Part shown: piece by piece, positions 1-7,630 of the stretch
Layout of the letters: each line of letters opens with the position of its first letter
Numbering within the stretch: position 1 is the stretch's first letter
Source of the DNA: JBBQZU01 sp041749535
GTDB lineage: Bacteria; Bacteroidota; Bacteroidia; Flavobacteriales_D; Cryomorphaceae
DNA: 64,000 nucleotides
Assembly (NCBI GenBank): GCA_041749535.1
Contig: JBGTBE010000017.1
Span: forward strand, 1-64,000
Direction: 5' to 3'
Notes under the pieces: generated by a model
What the model saw: only the letters and a program-made list of their open reading frames with translations
The model's database searches: none
What the model was told of the DNA's origin: nothing
Program-made: the position numbers and the translations under genes

Positions 1-930
1 TTGATGAATGAAGAAGACAACGTGCAGCCATTGCTCGAAGCCATCCACACAGCGCTTAATGGGTTTGAATACGAAGTGATTCTTGTAGATGACGGCTCTA
101 CCGACCAAACTGTAAATCGTATAAAACAGTTTGCCGATCAAAGGGTTAAGCTGGTGATATTTCAGCGCAATTTCGGACAAACCACCGCTATGCAAGCTGG
201 TATCGATTACGCATCTGGCGACTATATAGCCACCCTGGACGGTGACCTGCAGAATGACCCTTCTGATATTCCAATGATGCTTGAAAAACTCGAAGCAGAA
301 GGATGGGATGTAGTGGCAGGCAATAGAAAAAACCGTCAGGATGGAGCGTTCTTAAGGAAGATACCAAGCAAGATTGCCAATGCCATCATACGCAATGCCA
401 CTGATGTGCACATACGCGACTACGGCTGTACCCTTCGCGTATACAAGGCGTATGTGGCAAAGGGCATGGAGCTTTACGGTGAGCTGCACAGGTTTATTCC
501 AGTGCTCGCCAGGCTTCAGGGCGCTAAGATTACCCAGGTAGATGTGAAGCACCACCCCCGTGTGCATGGAAGCAGCAAATATGGATTGGGCCGTACCTTC
601 AAGGTAATGAGCGACCTTATTCTTATGATCTTTATGCAGAAGTATTTCCGCAGGCCCATACACCTTTTCGGTCCGGTTGGAATAGTGACCTTCGCCATGG
701 GGTTTGCAATCAATATGTATCTTCTCGTACTGAAAATAATGGGTTACGACATTTGGGGCCGGCCCATTCTCATCGCAGGAGTAACTCTGGTGCTTGCAGG
801 AATTCAATTCCTTGTATTTGGCCTTATTGCAGAGTTGATGATGCGCATTTATTATCAAAGTCAAGGCAAGAAAACTTACGCTGTAAAGGAAGTATTCGTT
901 GGAAAAGAAAAGAGTACAGTCGGCGCTTAA
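1..930 (+). CDS. GT2 family glycosyltransferase, polyprenyl-phosphate type (5' end cut)
   Basis: Family 2 glycosyltransferase of the DPM1/GtrB type, which transfers a sugar from a nucleotide donor to a polyprenyl phosphate at the inner membrane. Visible are the nucleotide-binding start (EVILVDDGSTDQT, about residues 20-32), the metal-binding DGD in TLDGDLQND (about 78-86), the HHPRVHGSSKYG loop (about 186) and two C-terminal hydrophobic segments (about 224-245 and 257-282). The frame is open at base 1 and the family normally begins with a strand such as IxVVIPxxNEE, so the first codon TTG is probably an internal Leu and the true start lies upstream of the window. The 3' end overlaps the next gene by 32 bp, which suggests translational coupling. 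Confidence 0.9.
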   Translation: MMNEEDNVQPLLEAIHTALNGFEYEVILVDDGSTDQTVNRIKQFADQRVKLVIFQRNFGQTTAMQAGIDYASGDYIATLDGDLQNDPSDIPMMLEKLEAEGWDVVAGNRKNRQDGAFLRKIPSKIANAIIRNATDVHIRDYGCTLRVYKAYVAKGMELYGELHRFIPVLARLQGAKITQVDVKHHPRVHGSSKYGLGRTFKVMSDLILMIFMQKYFRRPIHLFGPVGIVTFAMGFAINMYLLVLKIMGYDIWGRPILIAGVTLVLAGIQFLVFGLIAELMMRIYYQSQGKKTYAVKEVFVGKEKSTVGA

Positions 931-1783
931 ATTGCTTGCGAAAGTGGGCCTTTCCGTCCTGGCCATGTGGTTGGTGTTTCGGAAGATCAGCCTTAACGAA
1001 ATATGGGCGCTGGTGTCGCGTGCCAACCTTGTGTTTTTGGCTCTTGCGTTCATTGCTTTCAACGTCTCAAAAGTTCATTCAGCCAGCAGGTTGTTCAAGC
1101 TCTTCAATGCCCTTAAAGTGCCTTTTACACAAGCCCAGAATATAGGGCTGTACTATGTGGGCATGTTTTACAATCTTTTTTTACCTGGAGGGATAGGAGG
1201 AGATGGTTACAAGGTGTATTATCTGCAAAAGCAGTACAAGACATCTACAAAACTTTTACTCGCAGCTGTGCTGCTCGACAGAATTGCCGGTGCTGCCATA
1301 TTGCTGGGTATGGCGCTGGGCCTGGCACTCTTCTCAGATGCCTTGTTTTCAGAGATTTCTCAATTTTACTGGTGGCTTGCTGCAGTAGGCGCTGTAATGA
1401 GTATACCCGCACTCCTGCTGCTCGTAAAGCAGTTTTTTCCAACCTTCTGGAGTGAAGTTACTGCGCTTGTGTTGTTGTCGCTTAGGGTGCAATTCGTGCA
1501 AGTAGTTTGTGCATGGATGATTCTTAAATCGCTGGGTACAAACGATGAGTTGGTGCTTTACATGTCACTATTCCTTGTTTCATCGCTGGCGGCCATGCTC
1601 CCCGTGAGCATAGGGGGTGTAGGCCTTCGAGAACTCATGTTTCTATACGCTGCCCAATACCTGCCGATTGATGAAACCGCAGCTGTGTCGCTGGGATTGA
1701 TATTTTTTATCATTACTGCTCTGAGCTCATTTGTTGGGGTGTTTATCAAACTACCCAAAGCAGACCCAACCATTTCCGACTGA
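899..1783 (+). CDS. Lysylphosphatidylglycerol synthase TM region / UPF0104 family membrane protein
   Basis: Integral membrane protein of 294 residues with about eight hydrophobic segments, of the LPG_synthase_TM (UPF0104, AglD-like) family. It carries the family's conserved loop around YYVGMFYNLFLPGGIGGDGYK (about residues 82-102) and the LPVSIGGVGLRE motif (about 235-246). Its position directly after a polyprenyl-phosphate GT2 gene, overlapping by 32 bp, is a common pairing and suggests a role in lipid-linked sugar handling or flipping; the substrate cannot be read from sequence. The start is TTG at 899, preceded by AAGGAAG about 6 nt upstream, one of the few Shine-Dalgarno-like sites in this window. 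The stop codon abuts the stop of the opposing sigma factor gene with no gap. Confidence 0.85.
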   Translation: MEKKRVQSALKLLAKVGLSVLAMWLVFRKISLNEIWALVSRANLVFLALAFIAFNVSKVHSASRLFKLFNALKVPFTQAQNIGLYYVGMFYNLFLPGGIGGDGYKVYYLQKQYKTSTKLLLAAVLLDRIAGAAILLGMALGLALFSDALFSEISQFYWWLAAVGAVMSIPALLLLVKQFFPTFWSEVTALVLLSLRVQFVQVVCAWMILKSLGTNDELVLYMSLFLVSSLAAMLPVSIGGVGLRELMFLYAAQYLPIDETAAVSLGLIFFIITALSSFVGVFIKLPKADPTISD

Positions 1784-2320
1784 TCAATCTCTGTCAGCAA
1801 GAAATGCTTCTATTTTTCTAACCGCATGGAAATAAGATGCTTTTAGTGCACCCACTGAAGTGCCAGTTATTTCAGCAATCTCATCATATTGCATTTCTTC
1901 AAAATATTTCAAGTCGAATACTTGTCTTTGTTTAGGCGGAAGCGTACTTAACGCTTCAGTGAGTTTTGCAGCAATTTCATCTCCATCGGGCCCGCCGCTT
2001 TGGCTGTTTTTGTCCATTGGTATAAGGTTGATTCCAACATGGTCTGGCCGACGGGCGCGCAAGATGGCAATGGCTTCATTGGCGGCAATTCTATAGAGCC
2101 AGGTGTAGAGTGCGGACTCCCCTTTGAACCCGTCCAAGCCTTTCCAGGCTTTTATGAAGGTATTCTGCAGCGCATCATCAGCGTCGGGATGGTTACCAGT
2201 AAGCCGGCGTACATGGCGATACAGGGGCTCCTGATACCGCTTGATCATAATTGGGAAAACAGCATCGCGGGTGGATCGCTCCAGCAATTCTGGTAATATA
2301 TCCCGGTCTTGACTGTTCAT
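1784..2320 (-). CDS. ECF-type RNA polymerase sigma-70 factor
   Basis: Extracytoplasmic-function sigma factor, 178 residues, the usual size. Region 2 spans about residues 30-92 (core binding and -10 recognition, including DADDALQNTFIKAWKGLDGF). Region 4 spans about 124-172 and has the helix-turn-helix LPPKQRQVFDLKYFEEMQYDEIAE followed by GTSVGALKASYFHAVRKI. The start codon is only 30 bp downstream of the transketolase C-subunit stop on the same strand, so it is probably the last gene of the transketolase/VWA run. No anti-sigma gene lies next to it, and it ends against the convergent membrane protein gene. The target regulon is unknown. Confidence 0.9.
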   Translation of the reverse strand: MNSQDRDILPELLERSTRDAVFPIMIKRYQEPLYRHVRRLTGNHPDADDALQNTFIKAWKGLDGFKGESALYTWLYRIAANEAIAILRARRPDHVGINLIPMDKNSQSGGPDGDEIAAKLTEALSTLPPKQRQVFDLKYFEEMQYDEIAEITGTSVGALKASYFHAVRKIEAFLADRD

Positions 2321-2350
2321 ATGAAAGCAGGCCTTCCGGAGCGTAATATT

Positions 2351-3307
2351 TTACTTTTTGCGCTTGAGTACCTTTTTTGCGGCAGCTATGACATCTGAAG
2401 TATCGATACCATATTTCACCATGAGTTCTTCAGGAGTGCCACTTTCTCCAAACGAATCGTTCACAGCCACTACCTCCATTGGCGAGGGCAGGTTTAGAGC
2501 CAGCAGCTGAGCTACTGAATCACCAAGTCCCCCATTCATTTGATGCTCTTCTGCAGTAACCACGCATCCGGTTTTGGCAACAGACTTTAAGATGGCCTCG
2601 GCATCCAATGGTTTAATGGTGTGGATATTTATTATTTCCGCCGAAATTCCTTCGGCATCCAAGGCAATACCAGCTTCTATTGCTTTCCATACGAGGTGTC
2701 CCGTAGCGAGTATGGTCACGTCGGCACCCTCACTCACCATCCATGCTTTCCCTATTTCAAATTTTTGGTCGGCGGGGGTGAAGTTTGGCACTTTTGGTCT
2801 GCCAAAACGAAGGTATACAGGCCCTTCATAGGCTGCAATGGCGATGGTTGCCGCCTTGGTTTGGTTGTAATCACAAGGATTTATCACCACCATATGTGGC
2901 AACATTTTCATCATTCCAACATCTTCCAGAATTTGATGCGTAGCTCCATCTTCACCTAGGGTAAGCCCGGCGTGCGATGCGCAAATTTTTACATTCTTTC
3001 CACTGTAGGCAATACTCTGTCGTATTTGGTCGTAAACCCTCCCTGTGGAGAAGTTGGCAAATGTTCCCGTAAAAGGTATTTTCCCTCCTATGGTGAGTCC
3101 TGCTGCTACACCCATCATGTTTGCTTCCCCAATCCCCATCTGGAAAAACCTTTCCGGAAACTCCTTCTCAAAGGCATTCATCTTTAGTGAACCGGTAAGG
3201 TCGGCACAGAGTGCTACAACTTCGGGATTCTTGCGACCGAGTTCAAGGAGTCCATCTCCGAATCCGCTTCTTGTATCTTGATGGTTCTGAATGGGGTAGT
3301 GCTTCAT
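2351..3307 (-). CDS. Transketolase, C-terminal (beta) subunit
   Basis: C-terminal half of a split transketolase, 318 residues, which with the N-terminal half forms the thiamine-diphosphate enzyme of the non-oxidative pentose phosphate pathway. It contains the pyrimidine-binding domain with the catalytic Glu region (FFQMGIGEANMMGVAAGL, about residues 54-71), a further conserved segment around HAGLTLGEDGATHQ, and the C-terminal transketolase domain (from about 195). The partner subunit is encoded upstream on the same strand but separated by a VWA gene rather than adjacent. The start lies 7 bp after the VWA stop, so the three are very likely one transcript. Confidence 0.93.
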   Translation of the reverse strand: MKHYPIQNHQDTRSGFGDGLLELGRKNPEVVALCADLTGSLKMNAFEKEFPERFFQMGIGEANMMGVAAGLTIGGKIPFTGTFANFSTGRVYDQIRQSIAYSGKNVKICASHAGLTLGEDGATHQILEDVGMMKMLPHMVVINPCDYNQTKAATIAIAAYEGPVYLRFGRPKVPNFTPADQKFEIGKAWMVSEGADVTILATGHLVWKAIEAGIALDAEGISAEIINIHTIKPLDAEAILKSVAKTGCVVTAEEHQMNGGLGDSVAQLLALNLPSPMEVVAVNDSFGESGTPEELMVKYGIDTSDVIAAAKKVLKRKK

Positions 3308-3314
3308 AGTATTA

Positions 3315-4688
3315 TTATAGTTTCAAATTTGTTGCCGAACCAGAAGCGATGGTAAATTCCCGCTCTACGGTAAAAATAACTTGTTTGCTATTGCGCGCCC
3401 TAAGCGTGAGTTTATAGTTGCCTGGCTGCAGCCTGAATTGTTGGTTTGTGTTGTTCTCATCCAGATTTACAACCCACTCATGAACACTACCATCTATGAG
3501 GGCTATGCTTCCGTAACTGGGTGAAGAAAGTGCCAGGTTGAGCTGCCCAGGTTCGGGTATGGTAATAGTCGTTGTTTTATCCTGGTCTACATCTACATTG
3601 CTTATGCGCGTGCGGGGCAATGTGAGAATTTCGATGTCGTACATTCCGGTAAGCAGTTTCTCCACCTTGTTGATGTACATTACGTGAGCAGTATTTGCTT
3701 CACCGGCTTTTCGTACGATCAGCGCCATATCGCTGCCCATGCGCCCTTGTGCTTTTACTTCCAGCTTACCTTGGCCAGCGTCAATGGGAATAATGTTGTG
3801 TTTTGCAGGAACGAGTTTTACCCCTTTCTTCTGGATTACAGGAATGGTGTGTACTTCAAGTCTGTAATTGATGGTGGGGTCTAGGGTTAGGGTGTCTGGA
3901 TTACCTCGGTGATTGAGTGCGTGAACGATGGAATATTCAAGTTTCTCCGTTTTTTCATTAAAAAAATTGATGGTCACATTCGATTCAAGAGGTTTTCCGT
4001 TGTCATCGAGCAAATTCACTTGCGCAGTGGTATTGTTCATTGCCTGGGTGATGACAATATCCAATATGTGCCTGAAACTTTCTTCATTCGTGGCGTCATA
4101 ATAATTACCCACACAATTAAAAGTCTCTTTGTATTCATCATCGAGCCCCACGCCAATAATAAAGGGTTTTACGATGATTCCCTGCTTTTGCAAGGCCCTG
4201 CTTATTGCACATGGGTCTCCATCGCATGCTTCTATACCATCTGTGATGAGTATGATCACATTTCTGCAATTGTCGCAAGGTGGGAAGTCACCTGCAGCTT
4301 TCTCAAGAGAGCGGGCTATGGGAGTGGTGCCTTTGGCCGTAATTCGGTCCAGGCTGTTTTTTATTACTGAGGCATTGTTTGGCCGGAAGGAAACCTCCAG
4401 CCTTGTGTCTTCGCAATCCTGCTGACCTTGTGCTATGGCAACCTGATGGCCGTATATTCTCAACGCCATTTCCACATTTGGTTTGTCATTTACTTCGGCA
4501 ACAGCCTGTGCGAGAAGTCTTTTAGCAATGCTGATGCGCTTATCGCTTTGCCAGTTGGCATTCATGCTATTGCTGGCGTCAAAAACAAACAATATCCGCG
4601 TGATCTGCTCACCGGGATTCTGCGAACAAGCATCCTTGCCCGAAAGGAGAAGAATGAAAAACAGTATTGATGTTTTTGCAAAGCGCAT
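3315..4688 (-). CDS. Secreted von Willebrand factor A domain protein
   Basis: Exported protein of 457 residues with a signal peptide (about residues 1-23) and a VWA domain (about 30-220). The metal-ion-dependent adhesion site is intact: DASNS (DxSxS), the Thr region GTTPIARSL and the Asp in ITDGIEACDG. The C-terminal half looks like beta-rich accessory domains and has no recognisable enzyme signature. I chose ATG at 4688 because it overlaps the upstream transketolase stop as TGATG; a TTG at 4691 is also in frame. The gene sits exactly between the two transketolase halves, which is odd for a periplasmic or surface protein. Its function is unknown beyond probable cation-dependent protein binding. 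Confidence 0.88.
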   Translation of the reverse strand: MRFAKTSILFFILLLSGKDACSQNPGEQITRILFVFDASNSMNANWQSDKRISIAKRLLAQAVAEVNDKPNVEMALRIYGHQVAIAQGQQDCEDTRLEVSFRPNNASVIKNSLDRITAKGTTPIARSLEKAAGDFPPCDNCRNVIILITDGIEACDGDPCAISRALQKQGIIVKPFIIGVGLDDEYKETFNCVGNYYDATNEESFRHILDIVITQAMNNTTAQVNLLDDNGKPLESNVTINFFNEKTEKLEYSIVHALNHRGNPDTLTLDPTINYRLEVHTIPVIQKKGVKLVPAKHNIIPIDAGQGKLEVKAQGRMGSDMALIVRKAGEANTAHVMYINKVEKLLTGMYDIEILTLPRTRISNVDVDQDKTTTITIPEPGQLNLALSSPSYGSIALIDGSVHEWVVNLDENNTNQQFRLQPGNYKLTLRARNSKQVIFTVEREFTIASGSATNLKL

Positions 4689-5536
4689 CAATAGTCTCCG
4701 ATTGTTTCAGGGTTTTGTTGCAAGGCAATGGCAAGCTGCTCATCATTGGGAGCCACGCCGTGCCATTTGTGTGAGCCCATCATATAATCTACCCCATGTC
4801 CCATCTCTGTATGCATGATTACCATCACTGGTTTTTCTTTGCCCGAAAGGGCTTGGGCCTGCTTCATGGTTTTTATAACTTCTTCGATATTGTTACCTTT
4901 TTTAAGCACTAAAACTTCCCATCCAAAAGCGCTCCACTTGACGCTCAAGTCGCCCAAATCGAGAACATCTTTTAAATCACCATCAATTTGCCTGCCATTG
5001 TAGTCGATGGTTGAAATTAGATTGTCAACTTTTTTTGCGGCAGCATACATTGCGGCCTCCCAAATCTGTCCTTCCTGAAGCTCACCATCCCCATGAAGGC
5101 TGTATACCAGATGCTTGTCTCCATTTAGTTTTTTAGCCAATGCAGCACCTACAGCTACTGAAAGACCTTGCCCGAGCGAACCGGATGCAACGCGAATACC
5201 AGGCAGACCTTCATGCGTTGCAGGGTGACCCTGCAGGCGGGAGTTGAGCTTTCGGAATGTGGCGAGTTCAGAGACAGGGAAGAACCCGCTTCGTGCCAAT
5301 ACGCTGTACCATACCGGCGAGATGTGCCCGTTAGAAAGGAAGAACAAATCTTCTCCATTCCCATCCATGTTGAACTGCTTTTTATCATATTGCAAAATGT
5401 GCCCATACAGGGAAACGAAGAACTCTGTGCAACCGAGACTACCTCCGGGATGACCACTGTTTACAGCATGTACCATGCGCACTATATCTCTTCTTACTTG
5501 TGAGGCAAGACCTTGTAAAGTATTTAAATCGTTCAT
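4688..5536 (-). CDS. Transketolase, N-terminal (alpha) subunit
   Basis: N-terminal, thiamine-diphosphate-binding half of a split transketolase, 282 residues. It shows VNSGHPGGSLGCTEF near the N-terminus, the NGHISPVWYS substrate-channel region and the cofactor/Mg site GDGELQEGQIWEA, then YNGRQIDG. The frame extends upstream to 5593, but the protein family begins at about MNDLNTLQGL, so I place the start at 5536. It is the first gene of a probable four-gene run (transketolase N, VWA protein, transketolase C, ECF sigma factor). Its stop overlaps the VWA start by one base (TGATG). Confidence 0.93.
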   Translation of the reverse strand: MNDLNTLQGLASQVRRDIVRMVHAVNSGHPGGSLGCTEFFVSLYGHILQYDKKQFNMDGNGEDLFFLSNGHISPVWYSVLARSGFFPVSELATFRKLNSRLQGHPATHEGLPGIRVASGSLGQGLSVAVGAALAKKLNGDKHLVYSLHGDGELQEGQIWEAAMYAAAKKVDNLISTIDYNGRQIDGDLKDVLDLGDLSVKWSAFGWEVLVLKKGNNIEEVIKTMKQAQALSGKEKPVMVIMHTEMGHGVDYMMGSHKWHGVAPNDEQLAIALQQNPETIGDY

Positions 5537-5560
5537 TTGCTTTGTGATATGACGTGGGTT

Positions 5561-5568
5561 CAAAAGTA
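5561..5568 (-). promoter_or_regulatory. Candidate -7 promoter element of the transketolase run
   Basis: On the minus strand this reads TACTTTTG, an exact match to the Bacteroidota -7 consensus TAnnTTTG, 25 bp before the transketolase start. No good TTG sits at the usual -33 spacing, so this is only a candidate. Confidence 0.35.
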
Positions 5569-5663
5569 GCACAATGGCACATCCGAAGCACATTCAAACG
5601 GGTTGAGTTATGAGGATGTAATGTGAATAAAGACGTAGATGAAAACCGAATTAGGTTTGCAGA

Positions 5664-6659
5664 TTACTCAGGCGTGACAGGCCTCATACCCAGATTTTTT
5701 TCCGCAAAGGCACACGTTGCTTCAAAAACTTCTACAAAAGCCCCGGAGTGCATATCTGAAGCAATTACATGATTGCCTGCTGTGGGAAATGCCATTTCTA
5801 TATTTACGGAATCTGGACTGCCTAGCTGCTCATGCATGCGCTGAATGGCCGAAACACTTACTACTTTGTCCTGATGATCTTCGTCCAGGTAGTAATACCC
5901 GCTGAATACAGGGCATTTTATCTTTTTGAAGGTAGACTTTGAGCAGATGGTTTCAATAAGCTCCTGTAGCTGTGTAATAGATTCTAACCGGTATTTGGCA
6001 TACCAATATTTACTGTAGTTTTCATCAGATTCCACTGTGCGAAAGTCACTTTTGAAATTAAAGCGTGCAATCTGCAGTCCCCATGGATTGTTCAGCAGGG
6101 AAGCCAGAGGGTCATTGATTTCAATATTGGGTGAGTAGTTGATTAAACCTTTAATTTCGGGGTAGGTTGATGCTAGTTTTATTGCAAGTGTGCCCCCAGT
6201 GCTGGTACTCATTATGATCACTTCTTCGCCCAATTGTTTGCCTATGGCATAGGCTTCTACCGCACTTTTCCATACACCATCGGCAGTGAAGTTGAGCAAA
6301 GGCTCATCAGTTTCTATTCCATGCTCCTGCAATCGGGCCAGGTACATATTACATCCATACCTTTCGGCAAATAATCGGTGGGTTGGAAATCCTTCCATTC
6401 TGCTGGCGGTAAACCCATGCAGGTACACCACTGCCACGGGAGTCTTGGTTCTATTTACAGGGTCGGCCCAAACAATTTCAGCTTCATTGTCTGGTTTTAT
6501 TTTGTGCCGTTGTTCTTCGGCCTGCACATATGTTTCCAGGGCTATCCCTGTTTTGGGGACATCGGGAAGTGTTGGATCGTAAAAAGGTGTTTCTGGCGAT
6601 GGTCCAACAAAGTAGGCAATTGCTAACAACAGAATAATCAGTGCAATTATTTTTTTCAT
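5664..6659 (-). CDS. Alpha/beta hydrolase, membrane-anchored or exported
   Basis: Alpha/beta-hydrolase-fold protein of 331 residues with one N-terminal hydrophobic segment (about residues 2-20) that is either an anchor or a signal peptide. The oxyanion-hole region is VVYLHGFTASRMEG. The nucleophile elbow reads MSTSTGGTLA, so the usual first Gly of GxSxG is Ser here. The acid and His are probably in YLDEDHQD and AGNHVIASD. The frame extends to 6704, but that overlaps the upstream gene; the MKKIIALIILLL start at 6659 gives a clean signal or anchor. The substrate is not predictable; esterase or lipase-like is the best guess. Confidence 0.8.
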   Translation of the reverse strand: MKKIIALIILLLAIAYFVGPSPETPFYDPTLPDVPKTGIALETYVQAEEQRHKIKPDNEAEIVWADPVNRTKTPVAVVYLHGFTASRMEGFPTHRLFAERYGCNMYLARLQEHGIETDEPLLNFTADGVWKSAVEAYAIGKQLGEEVIIMSTSTGGTLAIKLASTYPEIKGLINYSPNIEINDPLASLLNNPWGLQIARFNFKSDFRTVESDENYSKYWYAKYRLESITQLQELIETICSKSTFKKIKCPVFSGYYYLDEDHQDKVVSVSAIQRMHEQLGSPDSVNIEMAFPTAGNHVIASDMHSGAFVEVFEATCAFAEKNLGMRPVTPE

Positions 6660-6684
6660 ATGCGGTCGTGATGTGTGCATGAAG

Positions 6685-7512
6685 TTAAAATTTTTCGAAG
6701 GCACCTAATCCGAACAGTGCAAAATCGAGACGGGCAGGATCTATGGGATCTATTTTTCTCATCTTTTGCGTGAGTTCTATCACTGCTTTCCAATCGTTTT
6801 GTTTGCGTTGCAAAAGCCCCAGTTTTCTAGCCACCCTTGCTGTATGTACGTCAAGTGGTATGTATAGGTTGGCCGGGTCGAATGTTCTCCAAATACCGAA
6901 GTCAACACCTGCTTCATCTCTCCGTACCATCCATCTCAGGTACATATTCATACGCTTGGCAGCTGAACCTTGAAACGGGTCGGGGAGGTGCTTGCGCGTA
7001 CGCGGTAAATGATCACCGTGGAAAAAGCTTGATTTGAACCTTGACAATCCACGGCCGGGATTTGACTTCTCGCCGATGAGGGCAGATTTAAAAACTTTTT
7101 CGAGACCGCCTTCATTTTTGTAAATTCTCTTCAACGCATGCAGAAAGGTCAGGCAATCGTCGCCATTGAATGTGCGGTGCACAAATTTCTCAAATGGTTT
7201 TAAGTCACTTTCAGTAAAATTCATGATGAATGTATGGGGAGTATCCTGCATCCATGTTAGGAGCCTGTTGGCGCTGTTTATTATAGCAGTCCGCTGCCCC
7301 CAGGCAATTACAGCAGCGAGAAAAGCGCTTATTTCTATATCTTCTTTTTTGGTAAATCTTTTGGGTATTTGAATAGGATCTGTAGCAATAAATGATGGGT
7401 GGTTATATTGATTTGCTTTGCTGAGCAGAAGTTCACGCACCTGTTGTTTCCTGAATGGTTTGGATGGTTGGCTTATGATGTAAGACTTTTCCATTCCGGG
7501 GTCACTCTTCAT
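6685..7512 (-). CDS. TIGR02757 (DUF2400) family protein
   Basis: Conserved protein of 275 residues matching the TIGR02757/DUF2400 family, recognised by IPKRFTKKEDIEISAFLAA, the WGQRTAIINSANRLL segment, the GSAAKRMNMYLRWMVRRD stretch (about residues 182-199) and the ending LDFALFGLGAFEK. The GSAxKRMxMxLRWMVR and LDxHTARVARKLGLL patterns resemble the helix-hairpin-helix DNA glycosylase fold, so a nucleic-acid role is possible but unproven. It is followed 25 bp later by the hydrolase gene on the same strand. The downstream terminator at 7554-7591 belongs to the gene upstream. Confidence 0.85.
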   Translation of the reverse strand: MKSDPGMEKSYIISQPSKPFRKQQVRELLLSKANQYNHPSFIATDPIQIPKRFTKKEDIEISAFLAAVIAWGQRTAIINSANRLLTWMQDTPHTFIMNFTESDLKPFEKFVHRTFNGDDCLTFLHALKRIYKNEGGLEKVFKSALIGEKSNPGRGLSRFKSSFFHGDHLPRTRKHLPDPFQGSAAKRMNMYLRWMVRRDEAGVDFGIWRTFDPANLYIPLDVHTARVARKLGLLQRKQNDWKAVIELTQKMRKIDPIDPARLDFALFGLGAFEKF

Positions 7513-7553
7513 ATGGCATTAAATGTAAGACTAAACCATTTACGAAGTACAGG

Positions 7554-7591
7554 TAAAAATAAACACCCGACAGTTATGCCTGCCGGGTGTT
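7554..7591 (-). terminator. Intrinsic terminator after the M23 peptidase gene
   Basis: Inverted repeat with arms 7562-7573 and 7580-7591 (12 bp with one A-C mismatch, 5-6 nt loop). On the minus strand it is followed by TTTATTTTT. It lies about 40 bp downstream of the M23 peptidase stop. Confidence 0.75.
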
Positions 7592-7630
7592 GGTTGTTTT
7601 AGCGCCTCTGTTGAAGCACAGTTGATGATC

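Noticed and set aside
352..1062. A 236-codon minus-strand frame opposite the glycosyltransferase gene
   Set aside because: It is an antisense shadow of two overlapping genes with clear family motifs.
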